DNA from: G963665085 sp963665085
GTDB lineage: Bacteria > Bacteroidota > Bacteroidia > Bacteroidales > JAAAOM01
Assembly (NCBI GenBank): GCA_963665085.2
Contig: CAXXXS010000002.1
Span: 806,001 to 870,000 of the forward strand
Reading direction: 5' to 3'
DNA length: 64,000 nucleotides
A program made the translations under genes and the position numbers. Positions 18,213 through 26,305 of this stretch are shown one piece after another. Every line of letters begins with the position of its first letter. Position 1 is the stretch's first letter. The notes beneath the pieces were generated by a model. It saw nothing but the letters and a program-made list of their open reading frames with translations. It did not search any database and was not told the origin of the DNA.

Positions 18213-18249
18213 AAAAGATCCTTGAGACAAAATATCTCAAGGATCTTTT
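18213..18249 (-). terminator. Intrinsic terminator after the Gfo/Idh gene
   Basis: 15-bp perfect stem AAAAGATCCTTGAGA/TCTCAAGGATCTTTT with a 7-nt loop, just downstream of the minus-strand oxidoreductase stop. Confidence 0.9.
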
Positions 18250-18263
18250 ATTTTGTATAATTA

Positions 18264-19607
18264 CTATACTTTAGGTTCCCAACCTTCTTCGTAATTTCTT
18301 CCCCATAAATCCATCGCTTCCTGATCTAAAAATCTTCCTGTTGCTGTATCACATTTTAATGATTTCTGATCCAAACGATATGAAATATTTGCCAAATGAC
18401 AAAGATGTGTACTTTTTGCACCTTCTTCCACCGGACAATTCAGTTCTGCTTTTCCTTTTACCGCTTCCAGGAAGTTATCAACATGCATGGTAGTCAGGTC
18501 TCCACCGCCACCTAATCCTGTAGTTCCTTCCTCTCCCTGAGATTTCTTTTCACGAAGTAATTTTCCACCTCTATCGAATAACTTATATCCGCCCCTGTCG
18601 ACATAAACAGTACCTTCTGTTCCATAGATTATTGTACCCCTATCGCTTCCCATTGTTTTCATTGCATTTCGGCTCTTTCCATCCCATTTGATAATTTTTC
18701 CGTTTGAAAACTTAAAAGTAGCATCTAAGGTATCGTACATTGTCCAATCATCATCTGTATAATGGAATTTACCCCCATTCGTCTTAACCTCTTCAGGGTA
18801 ATCAAGCTGCAATGCCCATCTTGATATATCTAACTCATGAGTAGCATTATTACCAGTTTCTCCAGTTCCCCATAACCAGAACCAGTGCCAATTATAATCA
18901 GCTAAAATATCTTTAAAAGCAACCCGGGGAGCTGGTCCCTGGAATAAATCCCAGTCAAATCCCTTAGGTGCAGGAACAACCTTACCATTTCCAATACTTG
19001 TGCGCGCATTAGCATAAAATGCAGTTGCCATATAGGCTTCTCCAATTACCCCATTATGGATCTCTTTAACAATTTCTTTTGACTCAAGTGAGGAACGCTG
19101 TTGTGCCCCCATTTGAACAACTTTGTTGTATTTTTTTTGAGCCATAACCAACAATTCATTCTCTCTTGGATTATGACTTAATGGTTTTTCACAATAAACA
19201 TGTTTTCCTGCCTGCAACGCCATAATTGAACCAGGAGCATGCCAATGATCAGGTGTTGCATTAAAAACTACATCAACAGTCGAATCATCTAAAATTACAC
19301 GTAAATCATTTTCTAATTTTGGAGCGGTTCCAAATTTTTCTTTCACCATTTTCCCAAAACTTTCCCTTCGATCTTTAATTACATCGCATCCATATAAAAA
19401 GTTGACTTTATCTTTAATGTTTGCTAAAGACTGTGTTAATGGGATACCTCTTCGGTAGCAACCTATCATTGCTACATTAATTCTATCATTTGCACCTAAG
19501 ATATTTCCATAGCTTTTAGCGGACATTCCAAGACCTCCTAGCACAAGTCCGGTAGCGCCCACGGAGCTTTTTGCAATAAACTTTCTTCTTGTTAATTGTT
19601 GTTTCAT
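18264..19607 (-). CDS. Tat-exported Gfo/Idh/MocA oxidoreductase
   Basis: 447 residues. The N-terminus LTRRKFIAKSSVGATGLVLGG is a Tat signal. It is followed by a Rossmann NAD(P) domain (INVAMIGCYRRG near 43, DVVFNATPDHWHAPG near 110, and the EKPLSHNPRE catalytic-lysine motif near 142) and a C-terminal oxidoreductase domain (WHWFWLWGTGETGNNATHELDISRWAL). Such exported enzymes carry bound NAD and act on sugars in the periplasm; some GH109 glycosidases share the architecture. It is divergent from a lipoprotein aldose epimerase and near a Tat-exported TIM-barrel isomerase. A role in oxidised-sugar processing is plausible, but unproven. Confidence 0.85.
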   Translation of the reverse strand: MKQQLTRRKFIAKSSVGATGLVLGGLGMSAKSYGNILGANDRINVAMIGCYRRGIPLTQSLANIKDKVNFLYGCDVIKDRRESFGKMVKEKFGTAPKLENDLRVILDDSTVDVVFNATPDHWHAPGSIMALQAGKHVYCEKPLSHNPRENELLVMAQKKYNKVVQMGAQQRSSLESKEIVKEIHNGVIGEAYMATAFYANARTSIGNGKVVPAPKGFDWDLFQGPAPRVAFKDILADYNWHWFWLWGTGETGNNATHELDISRWALQLDYPEEVKTNGGKFHYTDDDWTMYDTLDATFKFSNGKIIKWDGKSRNAMKTMGSDRGTIIYGTEGTVYVDRGGYKLFDRGGKLLREKKSQGEEGTTGLGGGGDLTTMHVDNFLEAVKGKAELNCPVEEGAKSTHLCHLANISYRLDQKSLKCDTATGRFLDQEAMDLWGRNYEEGWEPKV

Positions 19608-19654
19608 GATTAATAAATACTTATAAATTTTTGTATGCGCAATTTATTAAAAAT

Positions 19655-19685
19655 TTTGAAAATACATTTTGAATCAATAGTTTTA
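19655..19685 (+). promoter_or_regulatory. Putative promoter of the aldose epimerase gene
   Basis: TTTG, a 19-nt spacer and TAGTTTTA (one mismatch to TAnnTTTG), ending 22 bases before the ATG. Confidence 0.5.
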
Positions 19686-19707
19686 TCGAAACTTAAAAAT
19701 AATACCC

Positions 19708-20871
19708 ATGAAAAAAATTGCTTTCCTATTATTAGTTATAATAGCGATATCTTGTCAATCAAAACAAGAGAATAAGAAGTCAAACGAAATATCAAGCGAC
19801 AAACAAATGAATATTACTAAAGAACATTTTGGAACTACAGAAGATGGTAAAGAAGTTTCATTATATGCATTAAAAAACACAAACGATGTTGTTGTAAAAA
19901 TAATGAACTATGGTGGTATAATTGTTTCTATTATTGTACCTGACAAAGATGGAAATATGGGAGATGTAGTCCTTGGCTTTGATGATTTCAAAGAATATGA
20001 AAAAAGGACTACTTATTTTGGAAGTCTTATAGGCAGATATGGGAATAGGATAAAAGATGGAAAGATTACACTGGAGGGTCAGGAATATACATTTGTTAAG
20101 AATAATGGTCTAAACCATTTACACGGTGGTTTAAAAGGTTTCGACAAACAAGTTTGGGAAGCTACAGAAATTAAAAACAAAGATGGTGTTGGATTAGAAT
20201 TATTTTATCTAAGTGCAGATGGAGAAGAAGGGTATCCAGGTAATCTAACTGTAAAGGTTACTTATACATTAACAGACAACAACGAACTAAAAATCAACTA
20301 CGAAGCAACAACGGATAAAACTACAGTTCTAAACCTTACCAATCACTCATTTTTTAATTTAAAAGATGCTGGTAAATCAGACATTCTTTCTCATGAATTA
20401 AAAATCATTGCAGATAGTTATACTCCAACAGATGCAAATCTTATTCCTACTGGTGAAATTGCTCCAGTTGAAGGAACCCCCATGGATTTCAGAGAATTTC
20501 ACACTATAGGAGAAAGAATTGACACTGATTTTGAAGCGTTAAATTTTGCCGGTGGTTACGATCATAATTACGTTTTAGATGCTGAAGACAAAGGTGAAAT
20601 GAAACTTGTTGCAGAAGTAATTGAACCAGAAACAGGAAGAACAATGAAAACATATACAGTAGAACCTGGAGTACAATTTTATGCTGGAAACTTTCTTGAT
20701 GGAAGTTTTTCTGGTAAAGGTGGCGCTGTTATCGAAAAACGCAATGGCTTCTGCTTAGAGACACAACATTTCCCTGACTCTCCAAACAATCCCCAGTTTC
20801 CATCTACGGAGTTAAAACCAGGGGAGACTTATTCGTCTTCAACAATTTACGAGTTTGGGGTTCAAAAGTAA
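19708..20871 (+). CDS. galM: Aldose 1-epimerase (GalM family), lipoprotein
   Basis: 387 residues. Lipoprotein signal with lipobox AISC (Cys about 16), so the enzyme sits in the periplasm or on a membrane. GalM marks: IMNYGGIIVSIIVPDKDG near 66, GRYGNRIKDG near 110, the catalytic-His regions NHLHGG (about 137) and TNHSFFNL (about 212), DHNYVLD near 284 and the C-terminal GFCLETQHFPDSPNNPQFPS. It interconverts sugar anomers, helpful for enzymes or transporters that accept one anomer. It stands immediately upstream of PUL 1 with its own terminator, so it is probably a separate unit. Confidence 0.92.
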   Translation: MKKIAFLLLVIIAISCQSKQENKKSNEISSDKQMNITKEHFGTTEDGKEVSLYALKNTNDVVVKIMNYGGIIVSIIVPDKDGNMGDVVLGFDDFKEYEKRTTYFGSLIGRYGNRIKDGKITLEGQEYTFVKNNGLNHLHGGLKGFDKQVWEATEIKNKDGVGLELFYLSADGEEGYPGNLTVKVTYTLTDNNELKINYEATTDKTTVLNLTNHSFFNLKDAGKSDILSHELKIIADSYTPTDANLIPTGEIAPVEGTPMDFREFHTIGERIDTDFEALNFAGGYDHNYVLDAEDKGEMKLVAEVIEPETGRTMKTYTVEPGVQFYAGNFLDGSFSGKGGAVIEKRNGFCLETQHFPDSPNNPQFPSTELKPGETYSSSTIYEFGVQK

Positions 20872-20914
20872 TGAATCTCTTAACTTGTTTTTTTTCACAT
20901 ATACAAACTTTGAT

Positions 20915-20936
20915 AACCCGCCTAGGCGGGTTTTTT
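20915..20936 (+). terminator. Intrinsic terminator
   Basis: AACCCGCC-TA-GGCGGGTT followed by TTTT, downstream of galM. Confidence 0.92.
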
Positions 20937-21079
20937 AATCCGGAATTTCACGTAAACCGTGGACAAACCAACACTCTTAGCAAGTTTTGCCAAGTTTATT
21001 TAGAATTTTAAACTTTAATTCCCTCGCAGTTTATTAGTTAGACAAAATTTCTTCCCTTAAAGATTCTAGCTCTCTCAAA

Positions 21080-21110
21080 TTGCAGTATTTATTAACTTTT
21101 AATATGTTTG
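21080..21110 (+). promoter_or_regulatory. Promoter of the PUL 1 sigma factor gene
   Basis: TTG, a 20-nt spacer and TATGTTTG, with the -7 box 17 bases before the start codon. Good match to the housekeeping Bacteroidota promoter, implying basal sigma/anti-sigma expression. Confidence 0.65.
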
Positions 21111-21126
21111 TGCTCAAATTAGGCTA

Positions 21127-21723
21127 ATGGAATATTCTAAAGAACAATTACTAACAGGCTTAAAAAGAAAAGACTTAAAAGCTTATGAAACTTTATTCCA
21201 TAAATACCATGGGCGCCTGGTTTTATTTGCAAAAAAATTTACCGGGGATCTTGAACTAGCAAAAGATATTGTTCAGGAAGCTTTTTTAACCTTGTGGGAA
21301 AAATCAGAAACCCTTTCAATAAAAGATTCCCCAAAATCATATCTCTATCAGGCAGTAAGAAATAAATCCTTAAATCAACTGCGTCATTTACAAATAAAGG
21401 ATTCTGCAAAAGATGAAATAATCTCCAATATCATAGAATCAGAAAGATTGATCTATTCCGATTTTAACGATCCTTTTTACAGCCTGCTTGAAATGGAGAT
21501 GGAACAAAAAATGGAACAAGCCATTAATAACTTACCCGATAAGTGTCGTGAAATTTTTTTACTACGTTCAAAAGAGAACCTAAAAAACAAAGAAGTAGCT
21601 GAAAAGATGGGAATTTCTGTAAAAATGGTAGAAAAATATATTTCTAAATCTTTACGAATTCTAAGAACTGAACTTGCGGAATATATTAGTATTGTATTAA
21701 TTACTCTTTTAAAACTTTTTTAG
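21127..21723 (+). CDS. ECF RNA polymerase sigma factor (PUL 1)
   Basis: 198-residue sigma-70 family ECF factor of the Bacteroidota PUL type. Region 2: FHKYHGRLVLFAKKF, LAKDIVQEAFLTLWE (residues 22-55). Region 4: LPDKCREIFLLR, NKEVAEKMGISVKMVEKYISKSLRILR (about 138-182). Its C-terminal extension is hydrophobic (YISIVLITLLKLF), common in this group. The fecR gene follows 55 bases later, so activity should be held by FecR until the STN-bearing SusC reports substrate. It should recruit polymerase to the susC promoter of this PUL. Confidence 0.93.
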   Translation: MEYSKEQLLTGLKRKDLKAYETLFHKYHGRLVLFAKKFTGDLELAKDIVQEAFLTLWEKSETLSIKDSPKSYLYQAVRNKSLNQLRHLQIKDSAKDEIISNIIESERLIYSDFNDPFYSLLEMEMEQKMEQAINNLPDKCREIFLLRSKENLKNKEVAEKMGISVKMVEKYISKSLRILRTELAEYISIVLITLLKLF

Positions 21724-21778
21724 TTTTTTAAGTAGGGATGCCTTATTATGAAGTGTCATATCTATGTAAAAGACAATA

Positions 21779-22777
21779 ATGAATTCTAAAAAGGCAATAA
21801 AATCTAAGATATTAGCATATCTTGACGAAGAGTTAGGTGAGGATGAATTAAAAGAACTTTCTGACTGGATTTCTAAATCAAAAGAAAACGCCAGATATTT
21901 TGCAAGGGTAAAAGACTTGTGGGAATCTTCACTTGCTAATGCTGCTCAAATTGCTGACTCAGAAAATGAATGGAAACGATTCCGGACAATCGTACTTTCA
22001 GAGAAAAACCCCAACCCCTCTTCTATCAAAATATGGAAAACATTTATTCGTGTAGCAGCAGTACTTTTAATTGGTATTTTTATCGGCAAGTTTGTTGATT
22101 TAATATTAGAAGTACCCCAACCAATATATTGCACAGCAATTGCGCCTGAAGGATCAATATCAAACGTTATATTACCCGATAGCACTATAATCTATCTGAA
22201 TGCAGGTTCAAAAATAAAATACCCTGTTAATCCAGAGGTAAAACAAAGAGAAGTATATTTATCAGGAGAAGCATGGTTTAACGTTTCCAAGAATCCTCAA
22301 AAACCATTTATTGTACATACTGATTATTTTAACGTTAATGTTTTGGGGACTGAATTCAATGTAAAAGCTTATGATGAAGATTTGGATGTTGTTGCTACAC
22401 TAGAGGAAGGCTCAATCCTAATAACCTCATCAAACAAAATAAAAATAAAGAAAAATATTAATCTTAAACCAAGAGAACAAATGGTTTTCAATAAAAACAC
22501 TAAATCAGTTTTGATTAAAGAGGTTGATCCCAAAATTTATTCTTCCTGGAAAGACAACAAGTTGACATTCTTAAAAATGAGCCTAAAAGAGCTTGTTATA
22601 CTTCTTGAAAGGAAATATGGTGTAGATATTAAAGTTCTCAATCCTGAAATTTTAGATTACCATTATTCGGGAACCATTAAAAATGAAACAATAATAGAAA
22701 TTTTAAATCTCATTGAACACACGATACCTATACAATATGAAATAGATGATCAACAGATAATTATAAAGAAAAAATAA
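21779..22777 (+). CDS. FecR-family anti-sigma factor (PUL 1)
   Basis: 332 residues. N-terminal cytoplasmic anti-sigma domain (residues 1-80), one membrane span (VAAVLLIGIFIGKFVDLIL, about 90-108), then a periplasmic FecR domain: VILPDSTIIYLNAGSKIKYP, REVYLSGEAWFNVSKN, FNVNVLGTEFNVKAYD, and a C-terminal secretin/TonB-short-like domain (LKELVILLERKYGVDI, FSGTIK-type YHYSGTIKNETI). It links the STN domain of the neighbouring SusC to the sigma factor. It is followed by a strong Shine-Dalgarno and a tiny ORF instead of an immediate susC. Confidence 0.94.
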   Translation: MNSKKAIKSKILAYLDEELGEDELKELSDWISKSKENARYFARVKDLWESSLANAAQIADSENEWKRFRTIVLSEKNPNPSSIKIWKTFIRVAAVLLIGIFIGKFVDLILEVPQPIYCTAIAPEGSISNVILPDSTIIYLNAGSKIKYPVNPEVKQREVYLSGEAWFNVSKNPQKPFIVHTDYFNVNVLGTEFNVKAYDEDLDVVATLEEGSILITSSNKIKIKKNINLKPREQMVFNKNTKSVLIKEVDPKIYSSWKDNKLTFLKMSLKELVILLERKYGVDIKVLNPEILDYHYSGTIKNETIIEILNLIEHTIPIQYEIDDQQIIIKKK

Positions 22778-22779
22778 AG

Positions 22780-22804
22780 AAAGGAGGAAAATTTAATGAG
22801 CTAA
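22780..22804 (+). promoter_or_regulatory. Shine-Dalgarno plus 2-codon mini-ORF in the PUL 1 leader
   Basis: AAAGGAGG (22780-22787), then ATG AGC TAA at 22796-22804 with an 8-nt gap. It lies three bases after the fecR stop. The same order occurs in PUL 2. Strong SD sequences are rare in this phylum, and no longer ORF follows, so it may be a ribosome-binding or leader element. Confidence 0.5.
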
Positions 22805-22816
22805 CTAAAACTAACA

Positions 22817-22906
22817 ATAAAAATTGCCGGTAAATGCTGTAACATAAACCGGCAAAAAAATTTTCAAATAAATAAACGGTGCTGTAACACCATTTACTAA
22901 CCAAAA
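22817..22906 (-). ncRNA. Candidate cis-antisense sRNA of susC (PUL 1), DonS-like
   Basis: The hairpin TTGCCGGT/ACCGGCAA at 22824-22855 has no U-tract on the plus strand, but it is followed by TTTTTATT on the minus strand, so it is an intrinsic terminator for antisense RNA. On the minus strand TAAATTCG (22913-22920), one mismatch from TAnnTTTG, covers the susC start codon, predicting an RNA of about 90 nt complementary to the susC leader. A second small stem GGTG/CACC lies inside. In Bacteroides fragilis, PUL antisense RNAs such as DonS occupy this place and repress susC (established). The assignment here is inference from layout. Confidence 0.5.
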
Positions 22907-22919
22907 ATCAGTCGAATTT

Positions 22920-25900
22920 ATGAAAAATAATGTAAAAAGCTGTCAATTAATTGGCAGGAAGCAGTTGTATAAATTTTTTAGAGCTATGAAACTAACTATT
23001 ATGCTTATGGTTTTTTGTTTGCTGCAAGTATCGGCAGAGGTATATACGCAGACAAATCAATTTACCTTAAATCTGAAAGATAAACAAGTTATCGAGGTTT
23101 TAAAAGAAATTGAGAATCAAAGTGATTTTCGTTTTTTTTATCAAGATGAACAGATTGATGTGAATCAAAAAGTAAGTATTAACTTATTTAATAAAGATTT
23201 CAATCAAGTAATCCAAGAATTATTTTCAAATCAAAATATATCCTATAAAATATTTGATAATGGTATTGTTTTGCTTTCAAAAAATAATATTGGGAGTACG
23301 AATAATCAAGAACTTACAATTAAAGGAAAAGTAACCGATTCAGATGGAACCCCTCTACCAGGTGTAAATGTATTTGAAAAAGGGACAACAAACGGTTCTG
23401 TTACAAATCTTGAAGGGGAATATACAATAACAGTTAGTTCCCCAGATGCTGAATTAAGTTTTTCGTATGTAGGTTATCTTACCGAGGATGTTGATATTGC
23501 TGGTCAATCTGTGATTGATATTATTTTAGTAGAAGATGTAATGTCTCTGGATGAAGTAGTTGTTGTTGGCTATGGAACACAAAAGAAGGTAAATTTAACA
23601 GGAGCAGTAACCTCAGTAAGTGGAGAAGATATGACAAAACGGCCTGTAGCCAATGCAGAGACTATGTTACAGGGCTTGATGCCAGGTGTGCAAATTACAC
23701 AAAATTCAGGAGAACCTGGTAACGAGAGTGTATCTATCCGTATCAGAGGGACTGGAACTTTTAGTAGCGCTGGTTCAGATCCTTTGGTTTTGATCGATGG
23801 AGTGCAGGGTAACCTTTCAGATTTAAACCCCAACAACATAGAAAATATTTCAGTTTTAAAGGATGCAGCATCAGCTTCTATCTATGGTGCTCGCGCGGCA
23901 AACGGGGTTATACTTGTAACAACCAAGTCTGGGAAAGCTGGAAAAGTGACTATGGAATACAATGGGAACTATGGTATGCACTCTCCAACCAAGATGTTTG
24001 AGTTAATTACAAATTCGGCAGAATACATGGAGTTGTTTAATGAGGCGAGGGTAAATTCAGGTCTAACAGAATTATACACAGATGAAATGATTGAAACTTA
24101 CCGTAATGCAACGGATCGTAATTTATACCCAAATACAGATTGGCTTGATTTGTTATTTAATCCAGCTCCAACACAAACGCACAACCTTAGTTTTAGAGGA
24201 GGAAGTGATAAAACACAATTTAATGTTTCTCTTGGTTACGTTAATCAGGAAGGTGTTATGAAATCATTTGATTATAAAAAATATAATGTTCGTGTTAACC
24301 TTACTTCACATGTGAATGATAAAATAAAATTTGGGGGTAATTTCTATGTTAAGAAAGGAGAAAAGACAGCCCCACGTTCAGGTGGTTCTGATATGTTTCT
24401 AGCAGCCATGTCTCAAGCACCAACTTATGCCCCACAACTTGCTGACGGAAGTGGAAGGTATTCATTTAAAGCTTATGATTTTGAATACAACAATAAAAAT
24501 CCGATGGCTATTATTGGTAACGAAGTAAACAAAGATACAGATGATTATATGATTTCATCGCAAGGATGGGTTGACATACAGTTGGCAAAAGGTTTAAGCT
24601 GGTATACCAAAGGTGCCATCAACCTTGATTTCAGCAAATACAGTGATTTTTTGCCACAAGTTCCCTTATATAATTTCCGAACCAATGAATATATGACATT
24701 GTTGGATGTTGGGGGCGCAGGGCTAACCGTTCGAGACGATCAATCTGTATATAAAAATTTATTCTCTTATTTAACTTTTGATAAAGAATTTGGAGGAGGA
24801 AATCAGGTAAGTGCCAAAGTTGGTTATAGCGTGGAAGATAATGTTTATCAATATCTTCAGGGGTACAGAAAAGAATATCCTAGCGACAGACTTCGTGAAT
24901 TGGATGCTGGAAGTCCGTCTGTACAACAAACATATGGTACAAAAGAAGAATGGGCCTTAATGTCTTTCTTTGGGCGCTTGGGATATAATTATAAGGAACG
25001 TTACTTGCTGGAAGCTAATGTACGATATGATGGTACATCGAGATTAGCATCTGATTCGAGATGGGGAGCTTTTCCATCATTCTCAGCAGGATGGAGGCTT
25101 ACTGAAGAGCCATTTTTTCAGAGCCTTGGCTTATCTTGGGTAGACAATATTAAATTTCGAGGATCTTATGGCGAATTAGGAAATCAAAATATTGGACTTT
25201 ATCCATACCAGTCAAAGCTTGCTTTAACAGGGAACTATTCGTTTGATGATTCTAGTCTTTCTTCTGGCGTAGCCCAAACGGATTTGTCCAATAGCACAAT
25301 AAAATGGGAAGCGACGAGTGTAACAGATTTTGGATTTGATTTAACTTTTTTCCAGAAATTAAATATAACATTTGATTGGTACAAGAAAAGAACAACAGAT
25401 ATTCTAAGAAGTTCCCAGGTAACAAATGCGGTTGGTTTAAATGCTCCAACTGTTAACAATGGTACCATGGAGAACAAAGGTATTGAAGTTAATCTTATGT
25501 TTATGAACCGTGTTACCTCAGGTAGTCTGTCAGGTCTGGAATATAACCTGGGATTAAATATAGATCATTATAAAAATGAATTGGTAGATTTTGGGGAACA
25601 AGAAATTAGTGGTTATTATTTAAGAGAAGAAGGACATGAATGGGAAGGTTTCTATATGCTCGAATGGATTGGAATTTTTCAGTCTGAAGAAGAAATCGCA
25701 AATTCTCCTGCACAATATAATGATGCTACCGTTCCTGGAGATCTAAAGTTTAAAGATGCAAATGGTGACGGTGTTGTTAATGATGATGACAGGGTACCAA
25801 TATCAGGTAAATTCCCATCATTAAACTATTCATTTAATCTTGCAGCCAACTGGAAAAATTTTGATTTCTCTGCACTATTACAAGGAGTCAAAGGAGTTAA

Positions 25901-26294
25901 ATATTATGTGAATAACTGGGGTACAATCCCATTTGTACAAGGTGCTCCTCCAACCACAGATTGGAAAGATCGATGGACTGAAACAAATCCTTCAACTTCA
26001 ATGCCTCGTATGTATTGGGGATGGGGGGCTCCATCACGCATTAGTCGTAATTCTTCATGGTATCTTCAAGATGGTTCTTATATAAGGTTAAAAAATCTGA
26101 CATTTGGTTATACCATCACAAATGAATTTATGAATCAAAGAGGTATTGAGAACCTGAGGGTATACTTCTCTGGTGATAATCTCTTTACTATAACTGATTA
26201 TCGTGGTCTTGATCCGGAACGCGGCGGAAACGGTTATTTAGTTAATTATCCACAGAATAAGATTTATTCTTTTGGTGTAAATGTTAAATTTTAA
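22920..26294 (+). CDS. SusC-family TonB-dependent outer-membrane transporter with STN domain (PUL 1)
   Basis: 1124 residues. After a long n-region the signal peptide (LTIMLMVFCLLQVSAEVYTQ) is followed by an STN signalling domain (about 45-120, with FYQDEQIDVNQKVSINLF), a carboxypeptidase-regulatory-like beta domain (ITIKGKVTDSDGTPLPGVNVFEKGTTNGSV, about 135-205), the SusC/RagA signature SLDEVVVVGYGTQKKVNLTG, the plug (LVLIDGVQGNLSDLNPNNIENISVLKDAASASIYGARAANGVILVTT) and a 22-strand barrel ending in FGVNVKF. It imports oligosaccharides with its SusD partner. The STN domain implies signalling to the adjacent FecR/ECF sigma pair. Confidence 0.96.
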   Translation: MKNNVKSCQLIGRKQLYKFFRAMKLTIMLMVFCLLQVSAEVYTQTNQFTLNLKDKQVIEVLKEIENQSDFRFFYQDEQIDVNQKVSINLFNKDFNQVIQELFSNQNISYKIFDNGIVLLSKNNIGSTNNQELTIKGKVTDSDGTPLPGVNVFEKGTTNGSVTNLEGEYTITVSSPDAELSFSYVGYLTEDVDIAGQSVIDIILVEDVMSLDEVVVVGYGTQKKVNLTGAVTSVSGEDMTKRPVANAETMLQGLMPGVQITQNSGEPGNESVSIRIRGTGTFSSAGSDPLVLIDGVQGNLSDLNPNNIENISVLKDAASASIYGARAANGVILVTTKSGKAGKVTMEYNGNYGMHSPTKMFELITNSAEYMELFNEARVNSGLTELYTDEMIETYRNATDRNLYPNTDWLDLLFNPAPTQTHNLSFRGGSDKTQFNVSLGYVNQEGVMKSFDYKKYNVRVNLTSHVNDKIKFGGNFYVKKGEKTAPRSGGSDMFLAAMSQAPTYAPQLADGSGRYSFKAYDFEYNNKNPMAIIGNEVNKDTDDYMISSQGWVDIQLAKGLSWYTKGAINLDFSKYSDFLPQVPLYNFRTNEYMTLLDVGGAGLTVRDDQSVYKNLFSYLTFDKEFGGGNQVSAKVGYSVEDNVYQYLQGYRKEYPSDRLRELDAGSPSVQQTYGTKEEWALMSFFGRLGYNYKERYLLEANVRYDGTSRLASDSRWGAFPSFSAGWRLTEEPFFQSLGLSWVDNIKFRGSYGELGNQNIGLYPYQSKLALTGNYSFDDSSLSSGVAQTDLSNSTIKWEATSVTDFGFDLTFFQKLNITFDWYKKRTTDILRSSQVTNAVGLNAPTVNNGTMENKGIEVNLMFMNRVTSGSLSGLEYNLGLNIDHYKNELVDFGEQEISGYYLREEGHEWEGFYMLEWIGIFQSEEEIANSPAQYNDATVPGDLKFKDANGDGVVNDDDRVPISGKFPSLNYSFNLAANWKNFDFSALLQGVKGVKYYVNNWGTIPFVQGAPPTTDWKDRWTETNPSTSMPRMYWGWGAPSRISRNSSWYLQDGSYIRLKNLTFGYTITNEFMNQRGIENLRVYFSGDNLFTITDYRGLDPERGGNGYLVNYPQNKIYSFGVNVKF

Positions 26295-26305
26295 ATTGCT
26301 GAAAA

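Noticed and set aside
22824..22855. Reading the fecR-susC hairpins as plus-strand terminators
   Set aside because: Neither hairpin has a T run on the plus strand; both have one on the minus strand, so an antisense terminator fits better.
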